Positions 5,250 to 5,346 of a DNA stretch of 5,346 bases are shown piece by piece. This stretch comes from Planctomycetota bacterium (GTDB taxonomy: Bacteria > Planctomycetota > Phycisphaerae > UBA1845). Below the pieces are notes generated by a model, which was not told the origin of the DNA, did not search any database, and saw nothing but the letters and a program-made list of their open reading frames with translations. Numbering within the stretch: position 1 is the first letter of the stretch; the number at the start of each line of letters is the position of its first letter. The stretch covers positions 1-5,346 of the forward strand of contig JAJRSP010000247.1 in assembly GCA_024278775.1 (NCBI GenBank), read 5' to 3'. A program made the position numbers and the translations under genes.

Positions 5250-5346
5250 TTGAGGCCCATTCCCTGGACACTGCAGCGTTACATCTTTCGTGAGATGGGC
5301 AAGACTTTTGCCCTGACAGCGATCGCCCTGACGGCTATCCTCGGCC
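5250..5346 (+). CDS. LptF/LptG-family LPS export permease, N-terminal fragment
   Basis: Only the first ~32 codons are visible; the gene runs off the right edge. From a TTG at 5250-5252 the product reads (M)RPIPWTLQRYIFREMG and then KTFALTAIALTAILG. A short basic lead with an xRYIxRE motif followed directly by a hydrophobic helix is the typical beginning of YjgP/YjgQ (LptF/LptG) proteins, inner-membrane parts of the LptB2FG transporter that extracts lipopolysaccharide from the inner membrane. A GGTGG nine bases before the TTG could be its ribosome binding site. The same frame stays open upstream to an ATG at 5109-5111, but the extra 47 residues are Gly/Arg/Trp-rich and resemble no permease lead. 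LptF and LptG cannot be told apart here. The head-to-head neighbour is an HldE-like sugar-activating enzyme, in keeping with an envelope role. Confidence 0.6.
   Translation, partial: MRPIPWTLQRYIFREMGKTFALTAIALTAILG

Noticed and set aside
5069..5260. 63-codon - strand frame in the divergent spacer
   Set aside because: Pro/Arg/His-rich with no motif, and it overlaps the permease start on the opposite strand.

Overview
The window looks like ordinary chromosomal DNA of a high-GC Gram-negative bacterium. The tail of S9 (RRRFQFSKR) and the mix of neighbours recall Planctomycetota, but that placement rests on memory of family sequences and is only an inference. No mobile element, CRISPR array, rRNA or tRNA was found, and I see no convincing new biological system.

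Layout from right to left. At the right edge, on the + strand, the first ~32 codons of an LptF/LptG-type lipopolysaccharide export permease run out of the window. A ~326-base divergent spacer separates it from a leftward (- strand) set of genes. The first of these is a two-domain HldE/RfaE-like enzyme with an N-terminal nucleotidyltransferase and a C-terminal PfkB sugar kinase, the reverse of the E. coli HldE order. Its stop codon overlaps by 8 bases the start of a PaaI-type hotdog thioesterase, so these two are probably cotranscribed. After a 166-base spacer with a perfect 18-base palindrome comes a GYF_2-AIM24 fusion protein, followed by a likely intrinsic terminator. Then a good sigma70-type promoter drives the classic ribosomal pair rplM (L13) and rpsI (S9), closed by a strong intrinsic terminator at about 491-523. 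The leftmost ~490 bases contain no gene I can support.

Functional links. The LptF/G permease and the HldE-like enzyme both fit envelope glycolipid work: activated sugar supply and LPS export, on either side of a shared regulatory spacer. The L13-S9 pair is a conserved translation operon. The AIM24 and thioesterase genes have no clear functional link to either group.

The points most worth a second look are the reversed-order HldE-like enzyme with two altered kinase motifs, the 18-base palindrome ahead of the AIM24 gene, the hairpin between rplM and rpsI, and the GYF_2-AIM24 fusion.
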